Made by a program: the position numbers and the translations under genes. Below the pieces are notes generated by a model that worked only from the letters and a program-made list of their open reading frames with translations, made no database searches and was not told where the DNA came from. From Ramlibacter agri (GTDB lineage Bacteria; Pseudomonadota; Gammaproteobacteria; Burkholderiales; Burkholderiaceae_C), in the NCBI RefSeq assembly GCF_012927085.1, contig NZ_JABBFX010000001.1, forward strand, positions 868,001-932,000: a stretch of 64,000 nt of DNA, read 5' to 3'. Below, one piece after another: positions 35,746 to 44,400 of the stretch (its first letter is position 1; every line of letters begins with the position of its first letter).

Positions 35746-37632
35746 TCACGCCAGCAGCGCGTTCACCCGCTTGACGTAAGCCGCCGGATCCTCCGGCATC
35801 CCGCCTTCGGCCAGCAGCGCCTGGTCGAACAGGATGTGCGCCAGGTCGTCGAAGTGCGACGAGCCTTCCAGCTTCTGCACCAGCGGGTGCGAGGCGTTCA
35901 CCTCCAGCACTGGCTTCATGTCCGGCGCCTGCTGGCCGGCCTGCTTCAGCAGGCGCGCCAGCTGCAGGCTCATGCCGCCTTCGGTGACCACCAGGCAGGC
36001 CGGCGAATCGACCAGGCGGGTGGTGACGCGCACGTCGGACGCCTTGTCCTTCAGCGCTTCCTTCAGCTTCGCCAGCACCGGCTGGAAGGATTCGGCCGCT
36101 TCCTCGGCCGCCCTCTTCTCGGCCTCGTCCTGCAGCGTGCCCAGGTCGACCTGGCCCTTGGCCACGGATTGCAGCGGCGTGCCGTCGAACTCGTTGACGA
36201 AGCCCAGCGCCCACTCGTCGACCCGGTCGGTCATGTACAGCACCTCGATCCCCTTCTTGCGGAAGATCTCCAGCTGCGGGCTGTTGGCCGCGGCCGCCTG
36301 GCTGTCGGCGGTGACGTAGTAGATCGCCTCCTGGCCTTCCTTCATCCGGCCCTTGTAGTCGGCGAAGGAGACGGTTGCCGTGTCGCTGGCGGTGGAGGCG
36401 AAGCGCAGCAGCTTGGCGATGCGCTCGCGGTTGCCGAAGTCCTCGCCCAGGCCTTCCTTCAGGACGGCGCCGAACTCGGACTGGAATTTCTGGAACTTGG
36501 TCTTGTCCTCGGCGTTCGCCAGCTCCTCGATCATCGACAGCACGCGGCGGGTGTTGCCCTCGCGGATCGCCTTCACGTCGCGGCTTTCCTGCAGCAGTTC
36601 GCGGCTGACGTTCAGCGGCAGGTCGGCCGAGTCGATCACGCCCTTGACGAAGCGCAGGTACGAGGGCAGCAGCGCCTCGGCCTCGTCCATGATGAAGACG
36701 CGCTTGACGTACAGCTTCACGCCGGCGGCCTTGTCGCGATTCCACAGGTCGACGGGCGCGTGCGCGGGGATGAACAGCAGCTGCGTGTACTCGGTGCTGC
36801 CTTCCACCCGGTTGTGGGTCCAGGCGAGCGGCGGCTCGTAGTCGTGGCTGATCGCCTTGTAGAACTCCTGGTACTGCTCCGGCGTGATGTCCTTCTTGGG
36901 CCGGGTCCACAGGGCGGTGGCCTGGTTGACGGTCTCCCATTCGTCAGTGAGCACGTGCTCGCCCGGCTTGCCTTCCTCGCCTTCCTTCCACTCCTCCTTG
37001 CGCATCGCGATCGGCAGGGAGATGTGGTCGGAGTACTTGCCGATGATGGACTTCAGCTTCCAGCTGGAGAGGTAGTCCAGCGCGTCGTCGCGCAGGTGCA
37101 GCGTGACGCTGGTGCCGCGCTGCGCCCGGGTGATGGTTTCCACCTCGAAGTCGCCGGCGCCGGTACTGACCCAGCGCACGCCTTCTTCCGGCTTCAGGCC
37201 GGCCCGGCGCGACTCCACCGTGATGCGGTCGGCGACGATGAAGCCGGAATAGAAGCCCACGCCGAACTGGCCGATCAGCTGGGCGTCCGCCTTCTGGTCG
37301 CCGGAGAGCCGGCCCATGAACTCGCGGGTGCCGCTCTTGGCGATGGTGCCCAGGTTGTCGATCGCTTCCTGCTCGGACAGGCCGATGCCGTTGTCGGCAA
37401 TGGTCAGCGTCTTCGCCGCCGGGTCGTAGCTGACGCGCACTTCGAGATTGGGGGCGTCTTCGTACAGCTCGGGGTGGTGCAGCGCCTCGAAGCGCAGCTT
37501 GTCGCAGGCGTCGGAGGCGTTGGAGATCAGCTCCCGCAGGAAGATCTCCTTGTTGGAGTACAGCGAGTGCGTGACCAGGTGCAGCAGCTGTGCCACCTCG
37601 GCCTGGAAGGAGAGGGTCTGTTTCTGGCTCAT
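35746..37632 (-). CDS. htpG: molecular chaperone HtpG (Hsp90)
   Basis: The 628-residue protein is a full-length bacterial Hsp90: GHKL ATPase domain with [51 protein letters not shown] and RGTSVTLHL; a middle domain ([18 protein letters not shown]); and a C-terminal dimerisation domain. It refolds or stabilises client proteins after heat stress. A sigma-32-type promoter lies just upstream. Confidence 0.97.
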   Translation of the reverse strand: MSQKQTLSFQAEVAQLLHLVTHSLYSNKEIFLRELISNASDACDKLRFEALHHPELYEDAPNLEVRVSYDPAAKTLTIADNGIGLSEQEAIDNLGTIAKSGTREFMGRLSGDQKADAQLIGQFGVGFYSGFIVADRITVESRRAGLKPEEGVRWVSTGAGDFEVETITRAQRGTSVTLHLRDDALDYLSSWKLKSIIGKYSDHISLPIAMRKEEWKEGEEGKPGEHVLTDEWETVNQATALWTRPKKDITPEQYQEFYKAISHDYEPPLAWTHNRVEGSTEYTQLLFIPAHAPVDLWNRDKAAGVKLYVKRVFIMDEAEALLPSYLRFVKGVIDSADLPLNVSRELLQESRDVKAIREGNTRRVLSMIEELANAEDKTKFQKFQSEFGAVLKEGLGEDFGNRERIAKLLRFASTASDTATVSFADYKGRMKEGQEAIYYVTADSQAAAANSPQLEIFRKKGIEVLYMTDRVDEWALGFVNEFDGTPLQSVAKGQVDLGTLQDEAEKRAAEEAAESFQPVLAKLKEALKDKASDVRVTTRLVDSPACLVVTEGGMSLQLARLLKQAGQQAPDMKPVLEVNASHPLVQKLEGSSHFDDLAHILFDQALLAEGGMPEDPAAYVKRVNALLA

Positions 37633-37656
37633 TTCTGTGGTGAGAATGCAGCGCCG

Positions 37657-37685
37657 ATGTGGGGCCGGCGCGGGAATTTTCCAAG
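37657..37685 (-). promoter_or_regulatory. sigma-32 (RpoH) heat-shock promoter of htpG
   Basis: On the minus strand a -35 element CTTGGAA is followed by 14 bases and a -10 element CCCCACAT, close to the RpoH consensus CTTGAAA / CCCCATnT. It ends 25 bp before the htpG start codon, which suits a short leader. Confidence 0.7.
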
Positions 37686-37779
37686 GCGGACGATGCTACA
37701 GCAGTGCCTCGTGAAGAATTCGACGTTTGGCCCGGGCCGGCCCGCCAAGGCAGTAGTACCGGTGGTTACAGTCTAGGTC

Positions 37780-37971
37780 ATGCGCATCGAGCTGCCTTCC
37801 CCCTCCTGGGCCGACGTCCATCGCGCCCAGGAAGACGCCCACACGCTGACGGTGCCCGAGCAGCGCTCGCCGGCGCTGGACGAGCTGCTGCTGGCGGCCG
37901 GGGCGGAAGGCACGAGCTCCCGCATCGAGGTCCGGGCCGCCGCCCCGCGGACCCTCACGCTGACCCTCTAG
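37780..37971 (+). CDS. possible small hypothetical protein
   Basis: This 63-codon frame has the strong GC bias at third positions seen in genes of this window and reads as a plausible acidic, soluble protein (IELPSPSWADVHRAQ; SPALDELLLAAGAEG). There is no clear ribosome-binding site and no family is recognised. It lies alone between the divergent htpG and pilin promoters. The overlapping minus-strand frame (37773-37958) is less gene-like. Confidence 0.35.
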   Translation: MRIELPSPSWADVHRAQEDAHTLTVPEQRSPALDELLLAAGAEGTSSRIEVRAAAPRTLTLTL

Positions 37972-38138
37972 GCACGGCCCCTACGCCGCTCGGGTCGCCT
38001 TTCGCACCGCTCAGTCACGGCTGCGACAAGCCTCCGCCGCTCATCATCCCCTCTTGACCGCTTGGCATATGGGGTTGGAAAGGGGGTGGTCGGGGTGTCT
38101 AGCATCCCCTCCAAGTCCATGAATCCTGGAGCAGAACC

Positions 38139-38627
38139 TTGTCCCTGACCGCCATCGCCCGTCCCCGTGCCGCCGCCGCAGGCTTCACGCTCATCGAGCT
38201 CATGGTGACCGTGGCCATCGTCGCGGTCCTGGCTTCGATCGGCTACCCGGCCTATACCGACTACATCCGCCGCGGCCAGTTGCCGGAAGCCACCGCGGCC
38301 CTGTCCGACTACCGCGTGAAGATGGAGCAGTACTTCCAGGACTACAAGAACTACGGCACCACCAACGGCAGCGCCTGCGCCAACGGGACGAACGCACCGG
38401 GCTGGAGCAACTTCGTGCCGAAGGGCGCCAAGTACTTCACCTACAGCTGCACGGTCAACAACACCGGTACCGTCCCCGGCTACATCCTGACCGCGACCGG
38501 CAGTGCGGCCAAGGCGGTCGGCCACGTCTACACGGTCAACCAGGACAACCTGCAGACGACCACCCAGTTCAAGGGCGCGAGCGTCAGCGGCAAGAACTGC
38601 TGGCTGATGAAGGGCACCGAGTGCTGA
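38139..38627 (+). CDS. pilE: type IV pilin, PilE-like
   Basis: The 162-residue prepilin has the class III signal and N-methylation site: a short basic leader, cleavage before F in AAAG-FTLIELMVTVAIVAVLASIGYPAY with Glu at +5, then a globular domain with a C-terminal cysteine pair (KNCWLMKGTEC). Sequence TEATAALSDYRVKMEQYFQD-like (PEATAAL) is typical of PilE minor pilins of Burkholderiales. No ATG is in frame; TTG at 38139 with GGAGCAG upstream is the best start. It heads the minor pilin operon. Confidence 0.87.
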   Translation: MSLTAIARPRAAAAGFTLIELMVTVAIVAVLASIGYPAYTDYIRRGQLPEATAALSDYRVKMEQYFQDYKNYGTTNGSACANGTNAPGWSNFVPKGAKYFTYSCTVNNTGTVPGYILTATGSAAKAVGHVYTVNQDNLQTTTQFKGASVSGKNCWLMKGTEC

Positions 38628-39226
38628 ACCCTGTGCGCCAGCGCGGCTTCAACCTGGTCGAGGCGATGGTGACCCTGTCGGTGCTCGGCTTGCTGATCGC
38701 CATGGCGCTGCCCAGCATGAGCGACTGGATGAACTCCACCAAGGTGCGGACCGTCGCGGAAAACGCGCAGACCGGCCTGCAGCGCGCCCGCGCCGAAGCC
38801 ATCAAGCGCAACAAGGTGGTGACCTTCTGGCTCGTGTCGCCCAATACCACGGCCGCGCCTGACGATACCTGCGCGCTGTCCTCCACGTCGGGAGCCTGGG
38901 TGGTGAGCCTGGACGACCCGACCAGCCATTGCGCGACGGCTCCCTCGCCCACGGACGCGCCCCGGATTGTCCAGACCTACGGCCCCGGCAACGCGGCGGC
39001 CCTGATCTCGGTGGCAGGCACCCAGACGGACGGTTCGACGGCCGCCACCTCGGTCAGCTTCAACGGCTACGGCCAGCGCGTCGGCACCGGCACCCTCGCC
39101 AACATCGACGTGACCCACGCCGATGCGTCGGCGCGGCAGTTGCGCATCCAGATCAGCACCAGCGGCAGCATCCGCATGTGCGACAGGGGGATCGCTTCCC
39201 CGGACCCGCGGGCCTGCACACCATGA
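38621..39226 (+). CDS. fimT: minor pseudopilin FimT/GspH family
   Basis: The 201-residue prepilin has the leader QRG and cleavage before FNLVEAMVTLSVLGLLIAMALPSM, with Glu at +5, and the GspH/FimT domain start (TVAENAQTGLQRARAEAIKRNKVVTFWLV). Two cysteines are near the C-terminus. FimT-type pilins prime pilus assembly and in some species bind DNA for uptake. GTG start at 38621, overlapping the pilE end by 7 bp; GTG at 38633 is possible. Confidence 0.85.
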   Translation: MLNPVRQRGFNLVEAMVTLSVLGLLIAMALPSMSDWMNSTKVRTVAENAQTGLQRARAEAIKRNKVVTFWLVSPNTTAAPDDTCALSSTSGAWVVSLDDPTSHCATAPSPTDAPRIVQTYGPGNAAALISVAGTQTDGSTAATSVSFNGYGQRVGTGTLANIDVTHADASARQLRIQISTSGSIRMCDRGIASPDPRACTP

Positions 39227-39633
39227 GACGAGCCACTCCATCCCGTAACCGGCCCAGGCAGCGCGGCATCGCGCTGATCGAGGCCCTGGTGGCGATCCTG
39301 ATCTTCGCCTTCGGCATCATCGGGCTGGTCGGCCTGCAGGCGGCGATGACCCGCGCGCAGGGCACCGCCAAGCTGCGTGCCGATGCCGTCTACCTCGGCG
39401 CCCAGCTGATGGGCGCCATGTGGGCGGACCGCTCCCACGTCGCCAGCTACGACTCCGCCAACTGCGCCAGCTACAACCCGTGCAAGGACTGGCTGGCCAA
39501 GGTGCAGACCGGCCTGCCGGGCGGCGCGGCCACCATCAGCGCCACCTCCTCCGGTGACGTGGCGCTCACCGTCACCTGGACCACCAGCGCGGAAGGAACC
39601 CATACCCATGCGGTCAGTACTGCCGTCCGCTGA
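39223..39633 (+). CDS. pilV: minor pilin PilV
   Basis: The 136-residue prepilin has QRG-IALIEALVAILIFAFGIIGLVGLQAAMTRAQ: the class III site and hydrophobic helix with Glu at +5, plus the PilV-type LIEALVAILIFAFGIIGL pattern. It takes part in the tip complex of type IV pili with PilW, PilX, FimT and PilY1. The ATG at 39223 overlaps the fimT stop by 4 bp (ATGA). Confidence 0.87.
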   Translation: MRRATPSRNRPRQRGIALIEALVAILIFAFGIIGLVGLQAAMTRAQGTAKLRADAVYLGAQLMGAMWADRSHVASYDSANCASYNPCKDWLAKVQTGLPGGAATISATSSGDVALTVTWTTSAEGTHTHAVSTAVR

Positions 39634-40750
39634 TGCCCGCCGGCGCCAGGCCGGCTTCACGGTGATCGAGCTGATGATCGGCGTGGTCATCGGCTTGCTG
39701 GCCAGCCTTGCCGTCACGCAGGTGCTGGTGAACTGGGAAGGCCAGAAGCGCACTGTCGCCTCGGGCTCGGACGCCCAGGTCAACGGCGCGCTGGCCCTGG
39801 GATCGCTGCAGCGCGCGGTGATGCCCGCCGGCTACGGCTTCGCGGCCACGCCGTCGGTCATCGGCTGCACGCTCACCGGCACCTTCAGCGGCAACTCCGT
39901 CACGGCGACGTTGCCCAACTTCCCGACCTCGCTGGCGCCCGTCGTCATCACGGACGGCGCGTCCGGCGCGCCCGACTCGATCCGGATCCTGGCGAGCGGC
40001 AAAACCTCGTACTCCATCCCGCTGCGGGTGGTGGCGCCCGGCTACACGGCGGGCAACGCCAGCTTCCCCGTGTCCAGCGTGCGGGGCATCGCGGCCGGCG
40101 ACATCATCGTGGCCTCGAATGCGGGCTCGGCCTGCGAGATCTTCCAGGTGAGCGCGGACCCCGGTTCGGCGCCCACGGTCTCGCGCGTCGATGACGGCAA
40201 GTGGAACGCGGCCAACAAACCGTCCGCCGGCTACAGCGACGGTTCGGTCCTGCTGAACATGGGAGTTCCGATCGACGCGACCTACAGCATCGCCAACAAC
40301 GCGCTGGTGGCCCAGACGCTGAAGGTCGATGCGACGACGGCCGTGCCGTCCTATGGCGCGGCGACGGAGCTGTACCCGAACATCGTGCAGCTGCAGGCGC
40401 TGTACGGCAAGGACACCAACAGCGACGGCATGGTGGACACCTGGGACAACGTGACGCCGACCACCAATGCGGGCTGGCTGCAGGTGATCGCGGTGCGCCT
40501 GGCGGTGGTCTCCCGCAGCCAGCAGTACGAGAAGTGCGACGACACCGCCGGCACGGGCAACTGCCCGACGATGAACAACATCAGCTGGGACGTCGGCAGC
40601 GCGCTGACCGCGACCGTCGCGGGCAGCACGGCCTGCGGCACGAGCCAGTGCATGACGATCAAGCTCGACACGCTGACCGACTGGAAGCATTACCGCTACA
40701 AGGTCTTCGAAACCATCGTGCCCCTGCGCAACCTGCTGTGGAACTCATGA
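39608..40750 (+). CDS. pilW: minor pilin PilW
   Basis: The 380-residue prepilin has QAG-FTVIELMIGVVIGLLASLAVTQVLVNWEGQKR: cleavage site, Glu at +5 and the PilW-type helix. A large globular domain ends in a WKHYRYKVFETIVPLRNLLWNS tail, typical of PilW in this order. It overlaps pilV by 26 bp. It supports initiation of pilus assembly. Confidence 0.88.
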   Translation: MRSVLPSADARRRQAGFTVIELMIGVVIGLLASLAVTQVLVNWEGQKRTVASGSDAQVNGALALGSLQRAVMPAGYGFAATPSVIGCTLTGTFSGNSVTATLPNFPTSLAPVVITDGASGAPDSIRILASGKTSYSIPLRVVAPGYTAGNASFPVSSVRGIAAGDIIVASNAGSACEIFQVSADPGSAPTVSRVDDGKWNAANKPSAGYSDGSVLLNMGVPIDATYSIANNALVAQTLKVDATTAVPSYGAATELYPNIVQLQALYGKDTNSDGMVDTWDNVTPTTNAGWLQVIAVRLAVVSRSQQYEKCDDTAGTGNCPTMNNISWDVGSALTATVAGSTACGTSQCMTIKLDTLTDWKHYRYKVFETIVPLRNLLWNS

Positions 40751-41403
40751 AGCGCGTGCACTCTCCCTCCAGGCGCGTCGCGCAACGCGGCATTTCGCTG
40801 CTGTTCGCGCTGATGGCGCTCGTGGTCCTCGCGCTGGGCGCGGTGGCCCTGACCCGCTCGGTCGACACCGGGACCCTCGTGATGGGCAACCTGGGCATGA
40901 AGCAGGACACGCTGGCGTCCAGCGCGCCGGCCGCGGAACAGGCCATCGCCTGGCTGCAGGCCAACGTCACCGGCAACACGCTGGACTCGAGCGACCCGTC
41001 GAACGGCTACTACGCCAGCAGCATCGACAAGCTCGACCCGACCGGCAACCACTCCTCCGCCGCCACGCCGTTGTCGCTGGTCAACTGGGACGGCGACTGC
41101 AACGGCGCGGCCTCGGGCACGTATGCCACCTGCGACACCCTGGCGAAGACCGGCACCGCCGTGAACGGCAACAAGGTGCAGTGGGTCATCACCCGGCTGT
41201 GCGACAACACCGGTGCCCCCAGCGGCACCAACCTGTGCGTGCGGCCCGCGTCCGCCGCCACATCGACGGCCCTCGAGCGCGGCGAACTGAACCCGGGTGG
41301 CCGGATCAGCGCCGCGATCATGGGCCCCTACTACCGGGTCGTCGTGCGCGTGGAAGGACCCCGCAGCGCCGTGACGTACACCGAATCGCTCGTCCACTTC
41401 TGA
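40747..41403 (+). CDS. pilX: minor pilin PilX
   Basis: The 218-residue protein has the PilX-type N-terminus QRGISLLFALMALVVLALGAVALTRSVDTGTLVMGNLG, where the +5 Glu of true pilins is absent, as is usual in PilX. The rest is a soluble domain ending in YRVVVRVEGPRSAVTYTESLVHF. It overlaps pilW by 4 bp (ATGA) and precedes pilY1 by 25 bp. Confidence 0.85.
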   Translation: MKRVHSPSRRVAQRGISLLFALMALVVLALGAVALTRSVDTGTLVMGNLGMKQDTLASSAPAAEQAIAWLQANVTGNTLDSSDPSNGYYASSIDKLDPTGNHSSAATPLSLVNWDGDCNGAASGTYATCDTLAKTGTAVNGNKVQWVITRLCDNTGAPSGTNLCVRPASAATSTALERGELNPGGRISAAIMGPYYRVVVRVEGPRSAVTYTESLVHF

Positions 41404-41428
41404 GCGCGACAGCCCGAAAGGCCCACCC

Positions 41429-44400
41429 ATGAAGTTCGCGGACCTCTCCCTCCTCGCCCGGCTGCGCGGCGCCTTCCGGCTGGCGTGCGGCCTGCTCGCG
41501 CTGGCCTGCGCCCCCGTGTTTGCCGGCGTCACCGACATCTCCACCGCGCCGCTGTTCACTTCGTCGAACGTGTCGGTCAAGCCGAACATCATGTTCATCC
41601 TGGACGACTCGGGGTCCATGGCGTGGAACTACCTGCCGGACGATGCGGGAAACTTCAGCGGCGGCGGCAACGGCCAGTATGGCTTCATGTCCTCGCAGTG
41701 CAACGGCGTGGCCTACGACCCGACGGTGACCTACAGCGTGCCGGTGAGCAGCACCGGCACCTCCGTGACCTCGGGCGACACGAGCATCCTGGCGCCGAAC
41801 AGCAGCTACAACCGGAGCAACAGCTATGGGGTCACGACTTCGCTGAGCTCCACGAGCACCTGGCCGACTGGCACCACCGGCACTGCCGCGAACTTCACGG
41901 TCAAGGGCAACAACATCAGCAACTTCAACGTCGGCGACGTCATCACGGTCTACGGCACGTCCACCCAGTTCTTTATCGGAACGGTGACGAGCCGGAACAC
42001 CAGCAGCAACACGCTGTCGGGCACCGCGAGCTACACGATCGGCACGTCGCTGAGTTCGGGCACCATCGCCGAGGGTTCGCCCAACACCTACTTCACGTAC
42101 GACACGACGGTCGGTACGCAGACCAAGCTGGGCTACACGTACACCAGCAGCGGCGTGATCACCACGACCGACTTCTACAAGGAGTGCGCCAGCACGATCG
42201 GGACCACTCCGGGCAGCAACGTCTTCAAGCGGGTCTACGTCTTGCCGACATCCACGGAGGCGCAGAACTACGCCAACTGGTACCAGTACTACAACACGCG
42301 AATACAGATGATGCAGACGGCCATGACCCTGGCCTTCAAGGGCGTGGACAACCGTTACCGGGTCGGCTACAGCACCATCAGCACGTACAGCGCGGCCGAG
42401 GGCACCAACTTCCTGAGCGTGCGGGACTTCGACGCGACGCAGAAGGGCAAGTTCTACACCGCGCTGAACGCCGCCACCCCCAACTCCAGCACCCCGCTGC
42501 GGGGCGCGCTGGCCAAGGCCGGCCAGTACTTCGCGACCAAGGCATACCAGCAGGCATCGACGGATGACCCGATGCTGTATTCCTGCCAGCGCAACTTCAC
42601 GATCCTGTCCACGGACGGTTACTGGAACACCGGCTGGGAGCGCACGAGCGCGCCGAAGTACGGCCCCTACCAGATGGACAACTCGACGAACGTCGGCCAG
42701 CAGGACGGCGGCGCCACCTTGCGTCCGATGTTCGACGGCGGCAGCGTGACCGCCACCACCACGGAGACGTGGACGATCACGGCCGTCACGGTGACCAAGA
42801 GCGCCCAGCCGACCACGACCACGACCTCGGTCAACAAGAGCACCAACACGCAGACGCCGACGAAGGGCTACGAACAGTACCTCTACTCGCTGGTCCCGAC
42901 GGTGACGACGACCTCGGTCGTGCGGCCGGCGAACACCTCACCCTATACCGTCACGGTGACCGTCCCTTCGACCGCGGGGATGGGCCCGGTCGGCACCACG
43001 CTCACCCTGGTGATCACCCAGACCGCCGGCACTACTGTCAACGGCTATTCCGGCACGGTGACGGCCACCGTCACCAGCGGGACGACCTTCACCTATCCGT
43101 CCACCACCGGCAGCCGCCCGAGCAGCCCGAGCAGCGGCATGACCCTCCAGGTCCGGACGACCGGGGCAGCGAGCTGCTCGGTGGGCCAGGGCGTCGCGTC
43201 GAAGCAGCGCCAGACGCAGGACACGTACCTCACCACGGTCGTCAACTCCTCGACGACGACGATGACCGTCAGTTCCGTGGCGACCACGACCACGACCACC
43301 ACGACGACGCCTTACACCCGCATCCTCAAGGTCGTGAACGGGGTGACCGTGTCCGACACCACGACGGCGGGCTCGCAGAGCAGCGTGACCGCGACGAGCA
43401 CCAGCACGACCAACAGCACGCCGACGGTGACTCCGTCGTCCAACACGACCACCTCCACGGGCACCACCACCTGGATCAACTCGGGCAGCGCCGCGTTCAG
43501 CGGCAGCTGCGTGAGCACCGCACCGGCGAATACCACGCCGGCGGCCCTGGCGACGACTACCACGTCGACGGTCTCGACGGTGACCGGGCCGACGACCACC
43601 GGGCCGACTACCGCCACCGGCACCCTGACGATCACCTTCGGGCCGTCGACCACGAACACGGAGAGCACGCACTCCTCCAACACGGGCCAGTCCACCAGCG
43701 GCGGCTCCCTCGACACGCTGGCCGACGTCGCCATGTATTACTACATGTCGGACCTGCGCACGACCGCGCTCGGCAACTGCACGGGCGGCGCGCGCGCGGA
43801 CGGCACGAAGGGTGACGTCTGCACGAACAACGTGCCGGGCAACGTCAGCGATGCCTCGCACTCCTACGGCGACTCGGCCTCCTGGCAGCACATGACCACG
43901 TTCACGCTGGGCCTGGGCGCCAGCGGCCTGCTGCGCTACGACCCCAGCTACCTGACGCAGCTGTCGGGCGACTTCTTCGACATCACCAACGGCGCCAAGA
44001 ACTGGCCCACGCCGCAGAACACCTCCAACGGCGGCGGCCCGGAGAACATCGACGACCTCTGGCACGCGGCCGTCAACGGGCGCGGGCAGTACTTCAGCGC
44101 CGGCAACCCGACGGCCCTGGCCAACAGCCTGAACTCGGCGCTCGATTCGATCAAGGCCATCACCGGCGCGGCGTCCGCGGCGTCCACCAGTTCGCTGCAG
44201 CCGGTGCAGGGCGACAACGACATCTACGTAGCCCAGTTCACCACGCAGAAGTGGGTGGGCGACGTGCTGTCGTTCAAGATCGACCCGGTCACCGGCCTGA
44301 TCTCGCAGAACCCGACCTGGTCGGCGAAGACGCAGCTGGACACGATGACGCCGACCGGCCGGACGATCTACTACTCGTCCCCGGGCAACAGCAAGGCGCT

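Noticed and set aside
38062..38080. Possible sigma-54 promoter before the pilin gene
   Set aside because: TTGGCATATGGGGTTGGAA has GG at the -24 position, but ten bases later there is TG rather than the required GC, so the -12 element fails even though pilin genes are often sigma-54 dependent.
43312..43380. Thr-rich coding run considered as a tandem nucleotide repeat or mobile insertion
   Set aside because: The ACC/ACG/ACA-rich run stays in frame, has mixed codons and no flanking repeats, so it is part of pilY1 and not a separate element.
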